Shown: positions 23,460 to 39,971, numbered from the stretch's first letter. The stretch: DNA of 64,000 nt from Rosa chinensis (GCF_002994745.2 NC_037093.1:67537510-67601509); one strand, 5' to 3'. Numbers and translations are program-made. Notes: generated by a model from the sequence alone, not told the origin.

Positions 23460-23658
23460 TGTTAGGAAGTTGATTTAGCATATCTTATATATTAAGTTGT
23501 GATAATCTGTAAATATTTGTATCCCTTAATTGTAGATTGCTTCCCTAGAATATAGCTTAATTATAGGAGTAGATGACGTGAGGATAGGAATTACTTCCTG
23601 TATATGTACACAGCTGCATATCAATGAAATTCAATTCAGCCAAATCTTCTTTCTTTCA
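23460..23658 (+). repeat. 5' LTR of the young copia element
   Basis: Starts tgttaggaagtt and ends ctttctttca; followed by the tRNA primer-binding site. Confidence 0.93.
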
Positions 23659-23751
23659 TGGTATCAGAGCAGGAGTAAAATCTTGACTCTCTCTTGCCGC
23701 TGTGCTTTTCCTTCTCGTGCAGCAAAACTTCATTCTTCAATCTCCTAAATC

Positions 23752-26700
23752 ATGGGAGAAGGATCAGATTCATCCAAAGCTGATATCTCAAATCCCTTGT
23801 ACCTTCATCATTCAGATCATCCCGGTTTGGTATTGGTCTCCAAACCACTCAATGGAGATAATTACTCCTCATGGCTGAGAGCCATGACAATAGCCCTAAA
23901 TGCCAAGAACAAGCTTGGCTTTGTCAATGGTGTCATCAAACCTCCCTCAGCAGACAAGTATCCTGATGATTATGCGACTTGGTCTCGATGCAATGATATG
24001 ATTCATTCTTGGATCATCAACTCGATTACTCCTGAAATTTCTGACAGTGTCATCTACTACACCACCGCTCGTGAGGTTTGGGAGGATCTTCGTGAGCGCT
24101 TCTCTCAAAGTAATGCTCCTCGCATCTTTGAAATACAGCGAGAGATTGCTTATCACCGGCAAGAACAATTGTCTGTTTCGTCCTATTACACCAAGCTGAA
24201 GAGTCTATGGGATGAGTTGGCTTCCTATACTGATGCGTCATCTTGTTCATGTGGAGCACAACAAGATCGACAAAAGTTGATGCAGTTTCTAATGGGTCTA
24301 AATGAATCTTACACTGCTACTCGGGGACAAATACTATTGATGAATCCTCTCCCTTCAATCCGCCAAGCCTATTCCTCGGTTTGTCAAGAAGAAAAACAAA
24401 GACTTCTTAGTGCCACCAATGCGATTGCAGAGACCAACTCAAGTGCTGCCACGGCTGTACGAAGCAACAGGCCCAACAACTCCACTGTTTCAACCGAAAT
24501 TGGAAGAACAGATCGTACCTACAACAATCCACAGGACATGCGACGTTTTGACCAAGATAAGCGCCGCTCAGGTTCTTTCAGAGGGCGGCCTCACTGCACC
24601 TATTGTGGAGAGATGGGTCATTTTATTGAGAGATGTTATCAACTGAACGGATATCCTCCGGGTCACCCAAAAGCAAGATCGGGCTCTAACTCTAAATCGA
24701 ACCGTTTCAAGAATGCTCCTGCAGCCAATCAAGTTTCTGAGGGTTCAAGCCGAGATGAAGGAAAGTCGGTAGTGACAACTGAAATTTCTGAGGCTCAAAT
24801 ACAGCAGCTTTTGTCTCTTCTCAAGGACAAAGACGGAAATACAATTTCTCAAGCAAATGCGGCAGTAACCAAACCAGGTTTGTCTAAAATCTCTTCTCGC
24901 CGCTGGATCATCGACAGTGGCGCGACAGATCATATCTCTTCATCTCCACAGTTATTCTTGCGTAAGGATAAAAATAGCTCATTACCTCCGGTATTGTTAC
25001 CAAGTGGAGAAAAGGCAAACATTGTTGCAAAGGGATCCTTACCGCTGAACTCTATATATTATTTGCATGATGTATTATGTGTGCCCACATTCAAAGTGGA
25101 TTTAATGTCAGTTAGTCGTCTGACCAGAGGTCTCAATTGCTCAGTGACTTTTTTTCCTTATTGGTGTATTTTGCAGGATCTGGATACGAGGAAGATGATT
25201 GGTTTGGGTAAGCAGCGTGATGGGCTATACTACTTAGTGGCATTAGCGACGAAGAAAACCACAAACAACCCTCATTCATCCTCACATACTCAACCAACGT
25301 GCAACCTCACCACCTCATCTACCGACCTCTGGCACAACCGTTTAGGCCATGTTTCCCATTCCCGTTTAAGTTTTATTGCTAAGAACTTTTTGAATGTTAC
25401 AGTTCAGTCTAATAATGCTTGCCCTATCTGTCCTCTGGCAAAACAACATCGTTTACCTTTTGGTACTAGTGCAATTTCCTCTGAAAAACCATTTGACCTT
25501 ATTCATTGTGACATCTGGGGTCGTTATAAAAATCCTTCACTTTCTGGTGCACACTATTTTCTTACTATTGTCGATGATTACACACGCTTTACTTGGATAT
25601 TTTTGATGAGGCACAAAGATGAAACACAATCTCTTTTAAAGCGTTTTTTTAGTTACGTATCCACTCAATTTGCATCTCACATCAAAATCTTTCGCAGTGA
25701 CAATGGTGGCGAATTTCTTTCACTCCACTCGTTTTTCAAAGATAATGGTGTTCTTTTCCAACATTCTTGCGTTTACACCCCCCAACAGAATGGGGTGGTG
25801 GAACGCAAACACCGCCACATTCTACAAGTAGCACGAGCTCTGAAATTTCAAGCTCAACTCCCCACTCAATTTTGGGGAGAATGTGCACTTACCGCGGTAC
25901 ACATTATCAATCGCTTACCTACACCCGTTCTCTCTTTCAAAACTCCATTCGAACGTCTTTACTTGAAACCACCCACTTTTTCACACCTTCGTGTGTTCGG
26001 TTGCTTGGCTTTTGCTACCAATGTCCATACTTCTCATAAATTTGATCATCGTGCTATGGCATGTGTTTTCATAGGTTACCCTGTTGGTCAAAAGGCTTAT
26101 AAATTGTTGAATCTCTCCACCAAAAATTTTTTCACTAGCAGAGACATCGTTTTTCATGAGCAAGTCTTCCCTTATGCTTCTGTTAAGCCCATTTCCCTTG
26201 TCCCTTCGTTGGCCCACTCTTCAGGACCCATACCCACACCAATGCACGACCCCACTCCTTTTATTCCACCTAATTCTAACTCTGCTCCTATTCCCTCATC
26301 TTCTTCTCCAGATCCCACGACCACATCATCTACTTTCCCAGAAAGCATCGCGCCCTCTACCCAAACTACCCAGGCCTTGCCGGCGCCATCATCGCCGGCG
26401 CCCCCATCCGATCCAACAGCTCATTCGCCTAACCCGCCCGCCCCTTCACCCGATCCACCAGCTCCTTCCCCTGAACCACCTGCCCCCTTCGTCGCTCCAG
26501 CCGCTCCACCGGACCGCCGGTGCGGTTCCAAGATTATATCTGCTCTCAAGTCACGCATCCTTGCTCCGATCCGTCATCTTCCTTGCTTCCAGGTCCAACC
26601 AAGGGCACTCGATATCCACTGGCTCATTATATCTCCTATCACCGATACCAACCTGCACACCGTTCGTTCCTTGCCCAAATCAGTCATGCCACCGAACCCC

Positions 26701-28232
26701 AATCTTATTCAGAGGCCGCCGTTCATCCTGAGTGGCAAGACGCGATGCGTTCTGAATTGCAGGCTCTTCAGGCCAATGGCACCTGGACACTCACTAATCT
26801 TCCGCCCGGTACGAAACCGATCGGTTGTCGATGGGTATACAAAATTAAACACCGTTCTGACGGTTCTATCGAGCGCTACAAAGCCCGTTTGGTGGCCAAG
26901 GGATTCACTCAATTGGAGGGTGTGGATTATCAGGAGACATTTTCCCCCACCGCCAAGATCATTTCAGTTCGTTGTTTGCTTGCTTTGGCAGCCTCTCGTG
27001 GCTGGCAACTTCACCAATTGGATGTTAACAATGCCTTTCTTCATGGCGATTTGCATGAAGAAATCTACATGTCTCCGCCGCCAGGGCTTCGGCGACAGGG
27101 GGAGGAAACCTTAGTGTGTCGCCTCCATAAGTCATTGTATGGTTTAAAACAGGCATCCCGGCAGTGGTTTGCAAAGTTCTCGGAGGCTATTTGTTCTGCC
27201 GGTTTTGTACAGTCACGAGCTGACTACTCATTATTCACCAGAAAGCAAGGCAAGTCCTTTACTGCTCTCTTGATATATGTTGATGATATTTTGATTACCG
27301 GAAATGATCCTGTGAGTATTGCTGCAATTAAGAAATTCCTGCATAGTCATTTTCGCCTTAAAGATCTTGGTAGCTTGAAATACTTTCTTGGCATTGAGGT
27401 TTCTGCTTCTACAAATGGGATTTTTATTTCCCAACGTAAGTATGCATTAGAGATCATTAAGGATGCAGGACTGTTAGGTGCAGCCCCTGTTGATACTCCT
27501 ATGGAGCGGGGATTAAAATTATCTGACAAAAGTGACTTGCTCAAGGATCCGGGTTCTTATAGAAGATTGGTCGGTAGGTTGATATATCTTATGGTTTCAA
27601 GGCCGGATATCACATATTCTGTTCATGTATTAAGCAGGTTTATGCATCAACCTCGGAAGCTTCATATGGAAGCGGCACTCAGGGTCGTGCGTTATCTCAA
27701 AAATGCGCCTGGCCAAGGGTTGTTCTTTTCTTCAAATAGTGATTTCAGGTTGAGAGCTTATTGTGATTCAGATTGGGCAGGCTGTCCACTTACTAGAAGG
27801 TCCACTACAGGTTATTGTGTTTTCCTTGGACCTTCACTAATTTCTTGGAGGTCGAAACGCCAGAAAACCGTGTCTCTCTCTTCAGCCGAAGCTGAGTATC
27901 GTGCTATGACTGGAGCATGCTGTGAGTTAACTTGGCTACGATATCTGCTCAAAGATTTGGGATTGTTGCATCAAGAACCTGCCTTGTTGTACTGTGACAA
28001 TAAAGCTGCGCTGCATATTGCAGCCAACCCTGTTTTCCATGAGCGAACGAGGCATATTGAAATGGACTGCCATTACATCAGAGATAAAATTCAGGATGGA
28101 TCCGTTGCTACGAGATTTGTGAGCTCAGCACATCAATTAGCGGATGTCTTGACTAAAGCCTTGGGAAAAGAAGTTTTTACTCCTATGATTCGCAAGTTGG
28201 GAGTACAGGACATTCACTCTCCTCCAACTTGA
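23752..28232 (+). CDS. Copia Gag-Pol polyprotein with one frame change
   Basis: Frame one (23752 to about 26510) holds Gag with a UBN2-like region and a CCHC zinc knuckle CTYCGEMGHFIERC (about residue 282), protease WIIDSGATDHIS (about 384), the GAG-pre-integrase HNRLGHVSHSRL, and the integrase core with DDYTRFTWIF, SDNGGEF and TPQQNGVVERKHR. Frame two (26520-28232) holds the spacer end VRFQDYICSQ, RT with RWVYKIKHRSDGSIERYKAR and YVDDILITGND, then RNase H with YCDSDWAGCPLTRRSTTGY. The frames differ by two bases. Copia elements normally use one frame, so a single-base indel in the Pro-rich spacer (about 26480-26520) is likely. The rest is free of stops. Confidence 0.9.
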
Positions 28233-28239
28233 GGGGGAG

Positions 28240-28438
28240 TGTTAGGAAGTTGATTTAGCATATCTTATATATTAAGTTGTGATAATCTATAAATATTTGT
28301 ATCCCTTAATTGTAGATTGCTTCCCTAGAATATAGCTTAATTATAGGAGTAGATGACGTGAGGATAGGAATTACTTCCTGTATATGTACACAGCTGCATA
28401 TCAATGAAATTCAATTCAGCCAAATCTTCTTTCTTTCA
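28240..28438 (+). repeat. 3' LTR of the young copia element
   Basis: Same length as the 5' LTR and almost identical; preceded by the polypurine tract and followed by the GGAAG duplication. Confidence 0.93.
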
Positions 28439-28443
28439 GGAAG

Positions 28444-29248
28444 TTTCCTGTTTATCAGCATATAATTCCTCTTGATCTGTTATGCTTCGGGCGGCAATAG
28501 AGGTGAAGGGATCTGTTAAATTTGTGCTGAGGTCTTTAACAAGGACTTTTGTTTCAAGAGGATAATGAATCATGAGCTTATAATATGTTTTGTAAAGATC
28601 ACTTACAACCATAATGAGTCATTCTGTTCTTCCTTCTTCGCTCCTCATGAGAGATTTCAACTCAGCAGTTAAAAAAACATGACAAATCAAGAATAGGTTT
28701 GCTCCAAATGAAAGATTTGCAGGAAAGTATTGAAATTCAATTTAGTGTGGAAATTCTCTGAATGTTTCAGTCATAAATTCCTGCTAATTGAAACTGAAGG
28801 AGTTTTCAAGAATGCAGAGACTAGAGAGAGTTGGATGAAATAGAAAATGGGTCGTGTTCTGTTTCATTCTCGTTCACTTGTCGGTTTGTGAGACTTAGTT
28901 TTATAGTAACGGATTCAGTTTTTACTTATAACGATAGTTAAGTTTGCAATTACATCAATGACCTTCTATTTCAAAATCTGTGGACAGAAACCAACAACTC
29001 AAATTGGGCCCACAACGGCCAGACGCACCCCTATTTGACCTCTATTATTGTTCATGGATAGTTGTCCAATTCTTGTCGAGGAAAGGCAATAGCAAAGCTT
29101 AATGATAACAGGAAATTCAATTAACCACAATAAAAATAAATAAAAAATCAAATCAAAGCCGAAAATTTTATCAAGTTTGTTCAACATTCTATGATATATT
29201 AAAAAAAAAAAAAAATTGTTCAACACTCAAGTTGAATACTCATCTAAT
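28444..29248. other. Spacer between copia and MULE, nothing recognised
   Basis: AT-rich sequence without a convincing frame on either strand. Confidence 0.5.
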
Positions 29249-29529
29249 TAAAAATTAGGGTTAATTACATGTAAGTGCATCTTTGAATGTTTTTTTAGTC
29301 ATAAGGCCACAAACTAATTTTTTCCCTCATAAGACCACTAGATTAAAGAAGGTGTTATATTTTGGATATAAAAATCAATATATTTACATAAATGCCACTA
29401 GAGTAAAAAGTCAACAATCATTCTCTCTCTCCTCTCCGGCGAGGTTTCCGGTCAACTCTGGCAGGTCTCCGGCAGACCTCCGGCCAAAATCCGGCTAGTC
29501 TCCGGCCGACCTTCGGCGAACTCCGGCGA

Positions 29530-31040
29530 CCATAAAAGCTACTACCACTAACACCAAAAGCTACTGTGATGAGATTTCCGGCAACCTCCGACGAAGTCAC
29601 AAAAGCTACTATCACTAGTAATAAAAGCTACTGTCACTAGCAACAAAAGTTACGCTGGTGAGATTTTCGGCGAGGTCACAAAAGCTACTATCACCAGCAA
29701 CAAAAACTACGCTAGTGTGAGATTTCTGACGAGATCATAAAAGCTACTGTTACAAGCAACAAAAACTAATGTCACTAACAAAAGTTACGCTCTATGAAAT
29801 CAAAAGCTACTATCTCTACCAACAAAAATTACTGTCACCAACACCAAAAACTACTCTCACCACTAACAAACACTACTGTCACCAACACAAGAAAGCTACG
29901 TCACCAATATCAGGAAGCTGCTCTCACCATCATCAAAAGTTACTTCCAACAACGCCAAAAGCAATAACTAAGCAAAACGAAAGCTACTCTGAGAGACTGA
30001 AAAAGCTATTCTCAAAGATTAACAAAGATATGGAAATATAAAGGATACAACCAAAATAAAAAAGCTATTGCAATTGATCGAGAAATGAAAACATATTCAA
30101 TGCTACAAAAAGTATGCAGGTTCAACAATGATATAATTATGTAAAAAGGCTACTACCATAGTTGTTAAAAACCACTACCACAGTTGTGAAAATCTATTAC
30201 AATAGTTGTATAAAACTACTGTCAAACTCTACCACACTACGCTAACCATAGACATTATTTTGCCACCTTCAACATCAAACTTCATTTCAACATTTCTTGG
30301 TTGGCCGGATAATCTCTTGGTCAATGGAGGCTTCAGTACTCAAATTCACATGATTTTCGAAATCTACTATTGCAAATGCAAAGGGAAAGAATTCTGCAAG
30401 AAGATACAACAAAATATTAGTATTTGAAATGTAGACTAAAAACAAGCAATTTAAAAATAAACTGACATAGACACAGAAAGCTACTATGACACATGCACAA
30501 AGTTACTAAACCAGTAATAAAAAGCTACTGACATACATACTGATTGCAGAAAACCAGCTGATTATCCGTGTTTATAGTGTAACAAAAATCTCAAACAAGA
30601 AATGCTAGAGATACGAAATCATAACAAAAAGAAAATTAAATTTCATTCAAAATCATGCTTTTCTAAATTTGATAAGCTATTAACAAAAGACTACTTGAAA
30701 TCAATCAAAATAAAAACAAAAAGTTACTAACATCAGATTGAAAAGATACTAACATAGATATAGAAAGCTATTATCATAGTGTTAAAAAGCCACTATAACA
30801 ATTATAGAGAGCTAATGACTTGAAATCAATAAAAATGGAAACAAAAAGCTACTGACATCAAATTGAAAAGTTACTAACATATGGATAGATTGCTATTATC
30901 ATTGTGTTGAAAAACCACTATAACAGTTATAGAGAGCTGTTATCTTGAAATCAATCAAAGTGAAAACAAAAGAGCTACTAACATTAGATTGAAAGGTACT
31001 AACATAGGGATAGAAAGCTACTCTCACTGTGTTGAAAAGT
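29530..31040. repeat. Degenerate AAAGCTACT-rich array
   Basis: Dozens of copies of aaagctact or close variants (aaagttac, aaaactact) recur at irregular spacing of roughly 15-60 bases, often followed by atcac, gtcac or aacat. Spacing is not constant, so it is not a simple tandem repeat. Open frames in it, such as 29769-30041, are by-products. Confidence 0.8.
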
Positions 31041-32236
31041 CAGCGATACAATTGGCACTATATCACATACCAGCATGGCTTTATTTCAAAATAAAATTAT
31101 TTATGACAAGGTCCCTATCTTCAAACCAATTGACCAGCCATATCTATTTAGAAGGAATGAGTTGTTAGCTTAAACCAATGTAAGCCTAGAACAAAAATTG
31201 GCAACACCACCGACACAGCAACCAAAATGCTCCTAAAGCACACCAATAACAACTACAATCCATCTAAACCAAGTTGGTACTGAAAATACACGAAAATGCA
31301 AAAAGTTTTTATCTTTTATTTTTTTACCAGAACTCACCTTGTTTGCATTAAATCAACACTTGGCTAGTAAAGCATCATACATGAGGAACCTAAAAAATAC
31401 AGTAATTCTAGTGTTATAGCTATCTCAACCCCAAGCCATCTGCAAACTCATGCCCGCAATAGCAATCAGATTGTCAAAGAACAAAGAGTCATGTAAACTT
31501 GAGGACGCATAAAATCAATAAAAGAAACCAATAAACCGTATCAAATAAGCGCTATACAAACATCAGCAATCATCTCAAACCCTAAGAACAAACTAACAAC
31601 TATAATAATCTAGTGATATCTAAATAGAGAAGTGTCTTTGCTGATGAATTCCAAATAACATGAAACAAGAGGAAGAAGAGGAAGGTACCATAGTTGTATT
31701 TGGAATGGCCGAAAACAAAGCTTTGATCTCTGGAATTAGTACTCTCGCTCTTCCCTACCTCTGATCTCACCATCCAAGACTCATCGCCATCATCCAAACA
31801 GCCCCCGCGTGAAAATTCAACAATCAAAATTTATAGTCTAACTAAAATTGCTGCGAATTTTGAATGTGAACTAGTATCGACGAATGCATAGACAAATCTG
31901 CAAAAGAGAATTTACATGCCTGACTTTAGATCCTCCGATCTGCACGACTCAACAAGAATTGGACAATTGAACTGAGAAGAAAGAAAAAGAAGCGTCGGTG
32001 AAAGTGATCGGAGATTGTGTAATGGAATTTTGAGGAAGAGATTATGAAAGAGTGCGAGTTACCTTTGCAACATGGCTTCGCCGGTGAGAAACTGAGATTC
32101 AGTGAAGATGCGCCAAACGACGGTGAGTTACCTTCGCTGGAGAAGCGGATCCCGGCGATCTTGGACATAACCGTTGACAACCTCGAGATCCGGAGCTTAG
32201 CTGGTTGGTGATGTCGCCGGAGATACAGTCGCAAGT

Positions 32237-32238
<2 letters not shown>

Positions 32239-32325
<87 letters not shown>
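32239..32325. repeat. (GA)n microsatellite in the right MULE arm
   Basis: More than forty uninterrupted GA units are read directly, inside the element 160 bases from its right end. Confidence 0.95.
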
Positions 32326-32329
<4 letters not shown>

Positions 32330-32495
32330 AATCAGATCAGAATATAGGAATATTTTTTGGGTGAAAGGGCAAAATTGTCAAAAATTAAATAATTTGAAGA
32401 TGTAAGTGGCCTTATGTAAACAAGAAAAATCAGGTGGCTTTATGGCTAATTAAAGTTTCAAAATAACACTTGTGTGTAATTTTCTATAAAAATTA

Positions 32496-32979
32496 ACTAA
32501 TCAAAAGGCAAATTAGGCGATTTATAGTAAGAAATTTTAATTCAATGAAAATTTCAAGTGTCTATTGAAATTTTCATAAATACCGGTCAATATTAATAGT
32601 CAGATACAGTTTCAACTGTATTTTTAAATTCAACCATATACCAATAACATAAAATTACAGAAATTTCGAAGAAAATTTGACCACGTAGGAAGAGTGTTGA
32701 TTAATAATACAGGGCTCTAATTTAGAAGCAACAACAAGTCAGCAAGTAACAGAACGCAGTAAGTGTGACCTGTGAGGCCTATAAATAGCGTAACAACTAT
32801 GTGAATGGTAGCAGTCACAAAAATAGAAAAACCAGGCAGCACATCCAGGCTATCCAGCTAAGCGTGACTGAGAGAGAGCCAGGTATCAAACCAACAATAA
32901 GGCAAAGCAAAAAGCGACAGAGTGAGTAGAGAGAGAGAAGAGAGATAGACGCGTCGCCTCCGATTCGCATTAGGGCAAA
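32496..32979 (+). promoter_or_regulatory. Squalene epoxidase promoter and 5' leader
   Basis: A TATA box, tataaata, lies at 32780-32787 within ggcctataaatagcg. It is about 190 bases upstream of the ATG, followed by a purine-rich leader with agagagagcc and gagagagagaag. The MULE ends only 294 bases upstream of this TATA box. Confidence 0.6.
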
Positions 32980-36389
<3,410 letters not shown>

Positions 36390-37119
36390 AGATGCCGTGA
36401 AAATTCAATGCATTAAATGGACAGTAGATCCTTGGAAGTAGATTTTGTATCCTAGGGACTTCATAAGTTCATTCTTTCTAGTATATAATTGACCCAAAAA
36501 AAGACGGTACTTCTAAATTCTAATGCATTGCTCATTTTATTGGACGTCTATAATCTTGATTTTATTTTATTGATCGATCCAAGTGAGATCCGATATAGGT
36601 TCAGAAGAATAGGCTATGAAAAAAAGTAGCCGAAAGGAAAAGTAAATTATATTGGCTTCTATTGGCGTGATGAACAAAGTAAATGCTGTTGAAGTCTTCA
36701 AGATTATTGCATATTAGTTGGCAGCTTCATCACTAACCACAAGGATGTCACGAAGATCAGTAGATGATAAATGGTCACAACTAGCAACAGAATTGAGAAT
36801 TATATACGTTATACATTCTGTGAAACGTATTTGAAGAATATATTACAAAGCCTCTGCATGTATAAAAGCATGTTCGCCAAATACAAAGCTCTACTTTATG
36901 CAGGTATCAAAAATTAGCAATTATTCCTGTGTAATACAATATTACAGACTCACTTTCGGGCTCTTCCTGGAAATGTGAAAATTATTCTACCCCAAAGTTG
37001 GGTTGTTTGCCGTTGACTAATAAGGTAAAGAAATGCGGTGCCCTGTTGCCGCTTCATAACCCTTCGTGCTTCCAGTAGACTTAACGATTCATAAATCTGT
37101 ACCCAACAAATTCATAGAT
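36390..37119. other. Convergent 3' flanks of SQE and the J-domain gene
   Basis: The two genes point at each other, so this stretch holds their 3' untranslated regions. No additional gene was seen. Confidence 0.55.
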
Positions 37120-39294
37120 TCATAGGTTTCCCCTCTCCTTCTTTATGGCCTCATAGGACACCATTACTTCTTTGAACTTTGCTTCAGCGGCCTCTGCAAA
37201 AGAATACAAGCAATAACCTTGAGATAAGCCCAATGCGAAGTAATGGCACACACTTCCAAAAATTGGGTAAGAGCCAATGATGCACACCTTTATTATCTTG
37301 GTTTTGATCTGGGTGAAATTCCTTTGCCTTGGTCCTAAATGCTGTCTGCAAGCATTATTGTATATATGAGGATAAGAGGATAAAGCAAACAAACAAGACA
37401 TAAAAAGAAATAACTCGGTTACTCTATGAAGCTCTTCTATGACTATCAGAGAACCATCCTGTGATTACTGCATACATCAGCCCTTCTATTTTCAAATTTT
37501 TCATTAAGAGGGACACAATTATTTACAAGAACTTGTAAGTTAATATAGGACCATAATATTCCTCTCAAGAAAATAAAATGACACAAGTCAACGAACTGTG
37601 AACTATCAAACATAGGAGCTAGTTGAAGTCCTCAAATTGAATACCTTAATCTCAGCATCTGTGTATGGTGCTTTTCTAAACCTGTCAAAAAACAAGAGGG
37701 AAAATGTCAAGCTTGATGCTACTGATGAGATTAAGTAATTGTGAAAATGCATGACCAACAGATTTAGATTTCTGTACACGGGGAACAAAATTGAAAAGTG
37801 AATTCAGAACTATTTTCTGACTGGATAACAAAAGACTCCAGCATTATCAATCAGCACTGCATGTGATAGAAATTAGAAAAGCTCAACTTGGTACATCAGC
37901 CAAATATCAACTATCAACACCGAACATAAAGGGTGATCAAGTCTTAACCTACTACACAAAGTGAAACTTGCGCATCTTGCTTGAAAGTGAAATAAATGTT
38001 TGACAACATTTCCAATTCTGATCATTTCTAGGTTTATGTAAGCAACTTTACCTGTCAAGGCCTAAAATTGAGTAGTGCTGCGATAACAAATAGTTGCCAT
38101 GTTCTCTAGGAGTTTCCCTGTAGTTACTCCTCCGGTCTTTGAAGGATGTCTCAGTCTTCCAATACCAATCCTCTCTTTGGAAATGTTGATGATACTGACC
38201 CTGACCATTTTCCCTCCAGGTCTCATAGCTCCTTTTGTATTTGTTCCTCTCTCTATTGAACACATTCTGCATACGCCTTATACGTTCCTACACACAATAT
38301 AGTCATGGTATAGAAAACGCACAAGTCAATTTAGAAATACTACTTGTTAAAGCAAGGCTTGACATATTAAGTCAGAATGTAGTTCAACCTACTAAGAGGT
38401 ATTCTAACACTTTAGGGTTGAAAACGTAAACTCTGAGCTAAGCAGGATTCAGGGGTTCAATGTGATGATGATATGCAGCCAAAAAGTTTGAGTAGAGGTG
38501 CAACTGCAATTCTGGTGATTTGCTTAAGAAAGAAAAAGAGCTCTCATAGTAATTCACAGAGGACCCGGTATTATTGCATTTTAGCCTAACGGTGGAAGAT
38601 GTCATGTTACCATTTTCCATTGCTAAAAATTTTTAAGCAAAAGCTTAAAAATCTACATTGGCTGAATTAAAAGAAAAGTTGCGGAAGAAAACTCACCACT
38701 CTCTCCAATTCTTCTTCATACTCCTCCTGCATGCGCCGATTATATCTTTTCCATGCTTCCTCCTGAAAAGATGTCCGACTTGTACCACCACTCCCTCCTC
38801 TCCATGATGACTGTGATCTGAACAACTTTTGTAATTCAATCACAAACATGATCAGCTCCAGTAATTTCCAACCAACACATAAATCAACTCCAAGCAAAAA
38901 AAGAACGAAAAGCGGATTGATTCCAAGTAAAGGCCAATAGCTACATTATTAACTAAGGACTTCATTCAATCACAGAAGTAACACACAAGGCTTTCGTCTT
39001 CATCAAATCGATATCTACCTGAGTATAGACCCAATCAACAGTCCTACGAAGCTGAAAAACCTGCCAATTTTCCCACGCAATTCTCAATTCCCAAGCTATT
39101 GCAGATTCGATTCGCATTCACAAAGAAAAGGAGAGAGGAAATGAGCTTACCGCCAAAGTAGTTGCGGTGGCGCCAATGAAGCCAAAGACGAAAATCCCCC
39201 AGAGCTTCATGTCTTCCTCTTTGTTCTGATAGGGCCTGCCCGGCGACCGCGGCCATTGGCTGCTCCGTTTCCGGTTATCATCGTCGCCGCTCAT
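37120..39294 (-). CDS. Membrane-anchored J-domain (DnaJ-like) protein
   Basis: Seven exons join in frame: 39151-39294, 39019-39051, 38697-38825, 38052-38287, 37645-37681, 37288-37345 and 37120-37193, giving 236 residues. The N-terminus MSGDDDNRKRSSQWPRSPG is charged, then MKLWGIFVFGFIGATATTLA (about 29-48) forms one membrane span. A charged coiled-coil-like stretch follows (YNRRMQEEYEEELERVERI). The J domain is at the C-terminus: HYSILGLDRFRKAPYTDAEIKTAF, with the essential HPD in EFHPDQNQDN, and it ends KERGNL. J proteins stimulate Hsp70 ATPases; a C-terminal J domain with a single span suggests recruitment of Hsp70 to an organelle membrane. Which membrane cannot be told. Confidence 0.9.
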
Positions 39295-39700
39295 TTTCCG
39301 GCGAAATATGAAAGTTTAAGTATCGAATTCAGCGATTCTTCCTCTTTGCAGATAGTGAATGCACGAGAAACCCAGCACGCATGGTTAGGGTTTCAAACCA
39401 ACACAGAACCCAGGCTTTGATTTTATTTGTTTCCCCGGTCTTCCACGTTCCACCGCTTCCTATCAAATATGAGAGAGACACTCTTCTGCGAATGGAGTTG
39501 GGCCTTTCTTGCTTTGGGCCTTAGATTCGGGTTATAATGATATTTTCCTTTACTTTAATACTCACTTGAAATAACGAAATTCATGAAGCACAGTTAATTA
39601 ACTTAACTTAATATGGTGGGTGGGGGAATTGGTACATTCACATTGGCTTTGTTTTTAAACCATGTTGAATCGAAATATACTATCGATGAGAGTCTTGTTC
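39295..39700. promoter_or_regulatory. Promoter region of the J-domain gene
   Basis: Upstream (right-hand) flank of the minus-strand J-domain gene. No clear TATA box was fixed, and no gene is seen here. Confidence 0.35.
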
Positions 39701-39717
39701 ACATATCTAATAAGTTT

Positions 39718-39971
39718 TTTTTTTTTATTACAAGGATGCCCGAAGGCAAATGACAAAAACCTAAAACACAATTAATCTTGGCTTAGACAAGCCCAATAGA
39801 TCAGCTTTCAAAAGAGACACAACATTAGCATGAGGGGAGCTAAAGAATCTGCAGCCAGGCTCATAACCAGGCCCAATATTTGCTAACAAATCAGCCACTG
39901 AGTTACACTCTCTATAAACATGGGTAAGGGACACATTCCAATCCCTACTCAAAAACTCCTTACAACTTGCT
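39718..39971 (-). mobile_element. 5'-truncated LINE insertion (RNase H tail)
   Basis: The insertion is flanked by a 17-bp direct repeat with one mismatch (acatatctaataagttt at 39701-39717, acatctctaataagttt at 39972-39988), the expected LINE target-site duplication. On the minus strand the frame reads VSLTHVYRECNSVADLLANI, the end of an RVT_3-type RNase H domain, and ends at a stop near 39761. It is followed by a poly(A) (plus-strand poly-T at about 39718-39726). Only the last 250 bases of the element were inserted. Confidence 0.82.

Larger units (their letters stand above)
23460..28438 (+). mobile_element. Ty1/copia retrotransposon, nearly complete and young
   Basis: The element is 4979 bp long with two 199-bp LTRs (23460-23658 and 28240-28438) that differ at one visible base (ctgtaaat versus ctataaat). 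It is flanked by the perfect 5-bp duplication GGAAG (23455-23459 and 28439-28443). The primer-binding site tggtatcagagc starts directly after the 5' LTR (initiator Met tRNA), and the polypurine tract gagggggag directly precedes the 3' LTR. It encodes Gag, protease, integrase, RT and RNase H in the copia order. One -1 frame change lies near 26500. Confidence 0.95.
29258..32486. mobile_element. Non-autonomous MULE with repeat-filled interior
   Basis: The element is flanked by the perfect 9-bp duplication TAAAAATTA (29249-29257 and 32487-32495). Its termini are diverged inverted repeats about 90 bp or longer. The left end has aattacatgtaagtg and cataaggccac; the right end, reverse-complemented, has aattacacacaagtg and cataaagccac. 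Both TIRs are followed inward by ctctctct and ccggcg-rich blocks. There is no transposase. The interior from about 29530 to 31040 is a degenerate array of aaaagctact-like units. The right third (minus strand 31600-32230) has short frames of unknown origin that could be captured host sequence. Confidence 0.85.

Noticed and set aside
26480..26530. Programmed -1 frameshift in the copia Gag-Pol
   Set aside because: Copia elements normally use one frame, and the change falls between integrase and RT in a spacer, not between Gag and Pol. An indel or assembly error is simpler.
26156..26731. 191-residue frame rich in Pro, Leu and His
   Set aside because: It is an off-frame reading of the copia Pro/Ser-rich spacer.
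29769..30041. 90-residue frame with repeated PTPK-like units
   Set aside because: It is produced by the AAAGCTACT array of the MULE. It has no independent support.
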